Shown here: positions 58,267 through 64,000 of the stretch, piece after piece
How the letters are laid out: each line of letters begins with the position of its first letter
Position numbering within the stretch: the stretch's first letter is position 1
NCBI GenBank assembly: GCA_002633005.1
Contig: NMRA01000151.1
Location: 597,629 to 661,628 of the forward strand
Direction of reading: 5' to 3'
From: Phoronis australis
Lineage: Eukaryota > Phoronida > Phoronidae
DNA: 64,000 nucleotides
Made by a program: the position numbers and the translations under genes
Notes under the pieces: generated by a model
Databases searched by the model: none
What the model saw: only the letters and a program-made list of their open reading frames with translations
What the model was told of the DNA's origin: nothing

Positions 58267-59604
58267 TATTCTTGTGTCGTGTTATTTGTCCCATTAAGCT
58301 TATTTGAAACGGAAAACTTCTCTATTTCACTTTTTCAGGAAAACTTATAAGAATAAAGTTTTACGTAAAAATTCGCGGCCACGTGTACTATTTTTTCTTG
58401 ATCTGTAGTTACTTTTCCATTTTCCAATTCTATTTCATACACGAGTTTGTTATAGAAATACCTCGATTTTAAACTAGGAAAATATTTTGTTGGGCGTTAA
58501 CAATCCTCTATTCATTTTGCCTGTGGTCTGACGTAATACCCTTTTAATTTCTCTGACCGAATCTCTAGAAGAGTACTATTTATCCTTTCTAAATCTTCAA
58601 AAGTTCTATCAACAATTCGTTGTTCTAAATTCTCCATTTCTATTTATAATTTATTTTTCTGACTATCTGTTTTATTCTTTTTTGATTTGAGTAAAATGGT
58701 ATTTTTTCTTATTTCCATCCAAAAATAGTTGATTATTTATAGCAAACTGAATCACGCTGTTAGAAATATTTTGAATTCTGTCTAAGTGGTATACCGGAAC
58801 TGCATATTGCTTTTTATCATTAGTAATTGCATCTTAAACGATGTTTACATATTCATTGTCATTTAAAAGTGATTTGTCAAATTCCAGAATCCTTTACCTC
58901 TCGTAATTTCTCTAAATGATAAGCTTAACAAGCTCCCAGAATGATTTGATATGTAACCTGAAATGGATACGTAGGTTGAGGCAGAAACTTCATTTTTAAT
59001 TCCTGTAATTTTCATGTGATGTCATCCGAAGACATAAATCATCCTATATTAATACAAGGGCCGGGACGAACGAGCAAGGACCTCTATACTAATGGAGGAC
59101 GTCCAGCTTAATGGCGAGTGAGAAACGGGCCATCTATATCAATAAAGTGACCCCGCCTAAAGAGTGGTTTTCTGTATCAATAAAACGGGCTTTGCCTTAA
59201 AGTGGCTGAATTGGGGCTTTCTGTATTCATATATGGGGCCTGGTTTTTTCTTGAATTTTTTGCCTATGCCATTTGAAATAATGATGCCTTTCGTGAGGTT
59301 TACTGTATTAGTAATCTTCGTTGTTACATAAGGGTTTATCTAGTTTGAGACACCTTGTATTTTACGACATGTTTCGATGTTAGATAAATCGCTCAGGGAA
59401 ATAGTGCCTTAACCTCTAACAAACAATATGCATTCACAATTTACGCACCCAATCCTTTGTTGAAACGCATGATGCCATTGTGAGGTCTTCCGGAAAACAC
59501 GTGGCCACTTTTTCCAAATGTTTCTTTGAGAATTGCATAGCTACTCAAAACTATCCAGGGTTTTGAGCCCATGAAGACGGTGAATATATCGCCATATTTC
59601 TTGC
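46283..59604 (-). CDS. Cytochrome P450, CYP2 clan, six exons (N-terminal exon missing)
   Basis: Six minus-strand exons join in frame at GT-AG sites: 59604-59449, 55934-55765, 54313-54196, 49462-49226, 48932-48495 and 46527-46283 (454 codons). In order they give KKYGDIFTVFMGSKPWIVL; NGIMRFNKGLGIGFS with WKDQR (helix C); NAVANIMCQILFGERYEYDD; FPFLAHIPG; the I-helix oxygen-binding AGGFETT; HEMLR (ExxR); FDPNHFL; and the heme-ligand loop FGVGRRMCAG split by the last intron, then MELFLF. All catalytic landmarks are intact, so this is probably an active ER monooxygenase; the substrate is unknown. Four of the five joins are phase 1 and one is phase 0. The membrane anchor and Pro-rich hinge are absent. 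A GTAAGT donor at 59772 follows a phase-compatible KGANPTLQEDST stretch, but an upstream stop makes that exon doubtful. Introns contain two LINEs and a foldback element. Confidence 0.92.
48495..48932 (-). CDS. P450 exon with I-helix, ExxR and PERF regions
   Basis: Bounded by ATTCTAG and G|GTAAGT. Contains DLFAGGFETTTNTLL, HEMLR, PLGVPHR, and ends FIPFGVG just before the Cys ligand. Confidence 0.93.
49226..49462 (-). CDS. P450 exon (helices F-G to H)
   Basis: Bounded by TTTTCAG and G|GTACGT. Encodes VDMFPFLAHIPGDALK and FTDAYLVQI. The split codon with the next exon restores FSDSQCL. Confidence 0.9.
50738..50753. repeat. Left copy of 16 bp target-site duplication
   Basis: GGCCTGTATCAAAGTT, identical to 53996-54011, flanks the retrotransposon. 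Confidence 0.9.
50754..53995 (-). mobile_element. 5'-truncated L1/Tx1-like non-LTR retrotransposon in a P450 intron
   Basis: Read on the minus strand: the end of an endonuclease (GYRWDHNN, GPGFWKFNNSLI, about 53940-53830), the pre-RT region (RANWVENGENPTKYF, NKSLGPDD, 53755-53108), RT core (LLMIDFEKAFDSVSW, RGCRQGDPIS, 52836-52564), post-RT (FLGINFS, RRILTVLGKTTVVK, LLPKIIHLL, 52360-51935) and a C-terminal CxxC...H...C finger (LCSFCGEHRETFLHLFWEC, 51271-51008). Frames are broken at several points, and the FADD-type box is degraded. It ends in an A-rich 3' tail (T-rich on the plus strand just after 50753) and is flanked by a perfect 16 bp duplication, so the full insertion is defined. It is a genuine target-primed insertion, now inactive. 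Confidence 0.92.
53996..54011. repeat. Right copy of 16 bp target-site duplication
   Basis: GGCCTGTATCAAAGTT, immediately beyond the truncated 5' end of the minus-strand LINE. Confidence 0.9.
54196..54313 (-). CDS. P450 exon (helix E)
   Basis: 39 codons plus one base: PFLENAVANIMCQILFGERY through FTESLS, between ATTTCAG and G|GTAAGG. Too short to stand out as a reading frame, but it fits both neighbours in phase and sequence. Confidence 0.9.
54575..54716. repeat. 142 bp foldback (MITE-like) element in a P450 intron
   Basis: AGAGTTCAGTAACGCTAGGA at the left is mirrored by TCCTAGCGTTACTGAACTCT at the right. A further internal pairing (ACCTCGCTAAAA with TTTAACGAGATCCTAGCG) extends the arms. 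No coding. The flanks (GGTA on the left, ACCC on the right) show no clean duplication. Confidence 0.8.
55765..55934 (-). CDS. P450 exon (helices C-D)
   Basis: Bounded by TTTTCAG and AGG|GTAAGA. Encodes GIGFSEGKLWKDQRTFAVTH and LDGQAFDLR. Confidence 0.92.
57925..58300 (+). repeat. Dispersed repeat R2, long copy, inserted in a LINE
   Basis: Shares ordered blocks with the inverted copy at 25195-25345 and has an extra central segment containing AGCCTGCTTTGCAGG and GGAACCCACCTGGTTCC hairpins. It ends in a (TA)n tract. Confidence 0.8.
58212..58266. repeat. (TA)n(CA)n microsatellite
   Basis: About 21 TA units followed by six CA units, at the 3' end of the R2 copy. Confidence 0.98.
59449..59604 (-). 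CDS. P450 exon (helices A-B)
   Basis: Bounded by TTTTCAG and G|GTGCGT. Encodes KKYGDIFTVFMGSKPWIVL and HVFSGRPHNGIMRFNKGLG. Confidence 0.92.
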
Positions 59605-62600
59605 CTGAAAATGTACAAATCACTGTTAGGGACCCAAACAACTTACCTCCGATCTAAGGTAAAACAATTTTAATGCAAACTGTTAGTTACAAGTCGTGTT
59701 GAAGTCGTATAAGAAGTACATATAGAATGCAAAATACACCAGTGTAGATATAGTACAGTTTAAAAAACTTACCAGTGGAATCTTCCTGCAGGGTTGGATT
59801 GGCACCCTTGCGTGTTTTATTAGGAAATTAGCTCCCCCTGACCCGGGCAAAAATCAAAAAAAATATCTTGCAAAACACAGACGTTTCAGGTAGCAATAGA
59901 TTCAATGAAAAATATCGAAACGGTAAAAACCGGTAGGAACTAGAGGAATTGGTGGCCACTACCGGAGGTAACATTGGTGGCAACCAGGGAGATGTGCAAC
60001 TAGGTAGCAACCGTGCTGGGGTGAAATTCTCCTACGCCTATATTCTGACCAAACTATGTTAGCAAAGCCCATGCATGCCAATGCAAAACAGAGTCCATGA
60101 AAAGCAGGTTCTTCTGTGCTTAATTAATGCTTGCTCGGTTGCCGCCTTCCGTCATCAAGACAATTTCATATTTAGACCACGTACTGAAATGGAATTAGTT
60201 TCAATGTTTTCTTTCGTGACAATAGATGAGGTTTCTTTGCTTGGAAAGAACTAGCAACTCGTTATTGATTGATACCAGTGTCCAGTTCTATGGCAAACAG
60301 GCACTCAACTATGTTCCCTAAATCTTTCACCTGTTTGTGTATTTCTTTACTCATACATGTAGATGTAATCTTTTTCTATCATGTCATCGTTATTATTAGC
60401 TCCTCTTTTACTAATAACATTTTCTAAAATCACAACTAAGAACTGAATCATGAGTTCAGTGAAATTAAACAGGAATTTGGTCCTTTAATTAGGTTTGCAG
60501 CATGAAAAGATCCCTATTTTTTCTGTACTCTTTAGAATTCAATGTCGAGTTGTACACATGTATCAAAGACAATAACTGACTAAGTAATGAAACTAAAACA
60601 TTATGTGAAAGGATGATCGCTGTTTTCTCAAGTCCACAAATACGCAATAGATTTTGGGAACTTAGTTAAGTCCATATTTGGTACTGTTCCATGCAACCGG
60701 GCGTTAGCCATATTGATACATGTTGATGACTTATCGCGGCGCCTTATTTTATTGGCTTTACATGGTCTCGAGGATAAACGAATTGTTTTAATGGTAAGAC
60801 CAAAAATCACTTCTCATATGAGTAATTAACAAGTTCAGGAAAATTTTGGTGGCAAGTGCTCTAAATGAATGAGTTAGTTTCCTTGACGATACGAGTCTTT
60901 ATACCTGCATTCGGAAAATCATCAACTATTCCAGTCTATTTCCGCGATCTGACTTCCTGTGCATCAGTTCAGGAACGATTCCTGATTGACGGCCATGCTG
61001 TCCTTGGAAACGCTTTGACATCACCGTGAGCCTAAATTCTCATTTTGGTTCTTTTTATACAAACTTGATTATTTATTGTCCAAATAAATTTCACCTGTTC
61101 TTTGCATATGGTGAATGGTATTTAATGCATAATCAAAAGTTTATGAGGTACACCTGTACATGTACGTCGCATCTATCGCAGCCAACGCTCGACTAATGAG
61201 GTCAGACCTGACTCATCGCGAGGGTACGTCGAACTTCAGCAACAGCACCCGTTTAGGTAAAAATTAGAGGAAAAAAGTGTCTTGATCAAAAAAATGTCTT
61301 ATCCTTATCGCCAAATCGTGAAATTGATGCAAAGTACCAGCCTGAAGAGAGCAATTGCTGTGTGACTACCCGCGGGCGTGTGAGCGCAGTGTGTACTTGG
61401 CAGCATATCCGCGGCACCGACTTTACTGGCCGTTAAACATGTAAAATAAAAAATAATTCACGCATGGCGATGTTTCAACAAACAAAAACAAGTTTCATTT
61501 CAATACAGTGAGCTCCACACCTCAGTTGCAATAACGCAAATCTGTGCTTGATTTTGTTGCCCGTACACAGGCCGGCGAGATAATTCCCCTGCAGCTGCCG
61601 CGACTCTTCGCCAGGAAAATAATCACTTGGTAAATTGGTTTTAATTTTCAATAATATTAGGGAAAATATAATTTAAAAGGTGATAATAACTTTCAATATA
61701 TATACATATGTTGCCTAAATATACAAATTCTGCACTGCAAACTGGGGGAGGGAGTGTAGTGAGTTTTAGTCAATAAGTTGAATGTCACCCATGGTAAAAT
61801 ATTGCAGTGTTAGGAGCATGACACACTATTTTTAATCTCTTTGTCACTGGAATTTCACTCATTCAAGGCCCTGATAGCTAATTAATGTGTTCAGCTTGCC
61901 CCTCGGAACACAGATGTCCGTGCACGGCAGGACAGGCGGTCCGCCTCCGCCGGGGAGCAGCTTATACGAATGTTTCTGGCGAAGTAGGGATTATTCCATT
62001 ACTTTAAACTCATGAATACTTATATTATACAACTGTACCATTTCGCACCATAGCAAGTTTTCTGTTTGAAGTTATGTCGCCACCATACGATATTCTGTCG
62101 CTCAATGTTATTTGTTGGCAGTCAGCCGCCCGGCCGTAAGGGAAGTCGCGGGATACCACCTCCGGTATCTTAGTTTCCGTCTAAATTTATTTTCCATATT
62201 TTTGCTAGTTTAATCGTCAGGATATTCCTATTTTATTTACTTATTTTGATATCGCATGTTCGTCGTTTTGTTTATACTGTTTATTTACCAGTTATTTAAA
62301 CCCAGTGAAACAAGCTTAGCCTAGCCCGCCATAGTCGCGGCCTTGTTAGTCAATCTTTGGCACAAGACCGTAACTAGTCCGTAATTTTATGCAAGTGTCT
62401 GAAACTATCTTTGTATGTATACGGCATTTGTGACTTGATCCATTTATTCCGATAAAACAGCCGGGGACGGCATACCTTCGTCTAATTTTGGCAGTGCAGT
62501 GGTCTCGATCCGTCCGCACCGGGTCATCGGCTGCAGTTCCAAATCCGGCAAAATAATTTCTGTCAAAATTTATTTTGCCACATTTTGTCAACAATTTCAG

Positions 62601-63914
62601 TACAAATTGTCCCTATTTTGGTTTTATTAAAGGTAAGGTCCGCTGTCGATTATTTTATCGCCGTTTGAAGGCTGGTAACAGACACTACTCCAGTCGAACA
62701 GGCGGCATTATTAAGCCTGGGTTCCTGAATAAATGATATTTCCGGTTTGTTCGAAATGGCGGTGTTTTCCTCGGGTCGAAATCGTGAGTGGCGCGTATAT
62801 TAAAATTTTCTTCGACTAGCGATTGTGTATTGGTTATGGGAAAGTTACTGCGTAGTTTCTTATAATTTGATCTAAACATTTAACAATAGGTTAAAAACGT
62901 GTGCTACTAGGGCTTTAACTTAATACTGTTTTCAAAAAAGCGAGCTTGACTGGCATGTTTGTGAAATGTTGATTGAACGTTTAAAGTCAGAGACGCCCAG
63001 ACGAGAGAACATTCTTGCCCACACGTAAGCTCTAGAAATGTACTTGTCCAAATATACTGAGAGTTATTTAGAAAAACATAATTAACTTAAGGCTTTGGAA
63101 ACTATGAAAACAGTATGAGTATGTGAGCTTTTGTCGAAAGTGTTTGAACTTCGAAAAGTTCCCGGCACCCGGCATAAGCAGGTCGGTTTTGTTATATTTT
63201 CACAAAGGCATTGTGAAAACAACTAACAAATCAAATTGAATAGGTATGGCCCCTTTGATTGTTCTGTTTCAAAGTTGTCGAGTACGTGTAAGCTTCCAGT
63301 GTCTCTCGTTACTCCACGTAACAGGTGGTCTCACAAGAGCGGCATAACAAGATAAGTTATTGCAACATGAACAAGATAACAACGAATACCTGTGGGATGT
63401 TTCGAGGATGCTTATCTTGTCGTACTTTATCAGCTGTCTGAGACGTACCTTATACACCCGAATTACAAACAATTATGATCACTCATACCCATTGCTGTAG
63501 TGGGGCATAGGCGTAAGTAGGCGCAGCCAACCACCTTTTGGCACTTGAACGTAGCACCTACGCACCGTAACTTTCGTTCAGTGTTCAAGGTGATACGTTG
63601 GGCTTTGGGTGCCTACTCACCTCCAGTTTTACCACTACAGCACTGCTCATACCTCGAATACTTCGCAAGAACACGTCCGTCGTATTTTTGTTGGGTTTTA
63701 CCGGCTTAAAAAGAAGATTTCTAAACTAAATTATTTGATTTTATTTGACAGCATATCATTTTCACCCGCGTTTTGTTTTGATTCCTGTACTCTATTCGTT
63801 ACATCTACTAGTTTCATGTTAATGTCTAATATGTACACTGTGACAACGAGTTGTACGTGGTTTCATCAACAGTAGGAAGAGTCCGCTGGTTTAGAAAGGG
63901 CGAGTTCTTCCAGG
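59605..63914. other. Upstream of the known P450 exons; no coding exon confirmed
   Basis: The missing N-terminal exon and promoter of the P450 gene should lie here or beyond the window. I scanned for a hydrophobic anchor with a PPGP hinge on the minus strand and found none that is open and in phase. Other frames (60-82 codons) have no signatures. Confidence 0.4.
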
Positions 63915-63916
63915 AA

Positions 63917-63984
63917 GAGTGGGGGTAGGGAACACAATCGCTCTGAGAAAGAGTGGGGGTGGGGAACGCAATGGCTCCTTAAAA
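63917..63984 (+). repeat. Tandem duplication of a 34 bp G-rich unit
   Basis: GAGTGGGGGTAGGGAACACA at 63917 and GAGTGGGGGTGGGGAACGCA at 63951, each followed by ATCGCTC or ATGGCTC. Confidence 0.8.
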
Positions 63985-64000
63985 CGTCTGTTTCTAGTTT

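Larger units (their letters stand above)
56230..58990 (-). mobile_element. Second decayed L1/Tx1-like LINE, interrupted by repeat R2
   Basis: Minus-strand fragments in order: a pre-RT segment NGKVTTDQEKIVHVAAN (about 58440-58370), then beyond an insertion LIKYEELWSVLKSSKNKKTG (57900-57830), AIKIAWLRKIFTSGSKWVK (57106-57288), FINDLLDDNNKFYLF (56870-57109) and the terminal CTSCQSQTETVDHILFECND finger (56408-56626). Many stops. The order mirrors the element at 50754-53995, but the sequences are too diverged to be the same copy. The ends and target duplication were not resolved. Further RT-leader remnants may extend to about 59000. Confidence 0.75.

Noticed and set aside
59773-59806. Candidate P450 upstream exon ending KGANPTLQEDST before GTAAGT
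   Set aside because: Phase and donor fit, but an in-frame TAA lies just upstream and no good acceptor or PPGP hinge is present; kept only as a possibility in the gene note.

Overview
The window is a piece of an animal nuclear genome. Genes are split by GT-AG introns, AATAAA signals follow two coding regions, the DNA is AT-rich, and several classes of old transposable element are present. The protein families (CYP2-type P450, DUF229, a two-lobed GNAT, THAP, P2X7-ballast-like) and the many TACATGTA-type words suggest a marine invertebrate, perhaps a hemichordate, lancelet or similar animal. The species cannot be fixed from the sequence. A 550-base assembly gap lies at 20405-20954.

Host genes. 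Three can be supported well. (1) A GNAT-family N-acetyltransferase last exon lies on + at 10189-10901. (2) A single-exon 660-codon DUF229 membrane protein of the alkaline-phosphatase/sulfatase fold lies on - at 14070-12088. (3) A cytochrome P450 of the CYP2 clan runs on - from 59604 to 46283. I rebuilt six of its exons from phase-compatible GT-AG junctions; only the N-terminal exon(s) are missing. A possible first exon of a secreted protein, with an apparent frameshift, sits at 21491-21720.

Mobile DNA dominates the rest. Positions 1-9000 hold a dispersed GTACGTACC motif, a broken non-LTR retrotransposon (-), a second RT fragment (+) and a 1 kb minisatellite. Positions 18-35 kb hold three copies of a dispersed ~450 bp repeat, a ~430 bp tandem repeat and a 3.15 kb TIR transposon (30161-33310) with a decayed cysteine-rich gene. 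Positions 35.8-37.85 kb show one LINE inserted inside another. Positions 38.9-39.85 kb hold an inverted minisatellite pair. The P450 introns carry a non-LTR element with a perfect 16 bp target-site duplication (50754-53995), a second related LINE that was itself interrupted, and a small foldback element.

The most interesting object is at 44019-45648: a compact 1.63 kb unit bounded by 122 bp inverted repeats. It contains only two convergent genes, a THAP-domain protein and a small acidic protein with a Cys-rich domain like the P2X7 C-terminal ballast, and no transposase. A second, decayed copy of the same gene pair, still convergent but in the opposite orientation, lies 1.4 kb away at 42141-42947. 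This points to a repeated two-gene mobile module.
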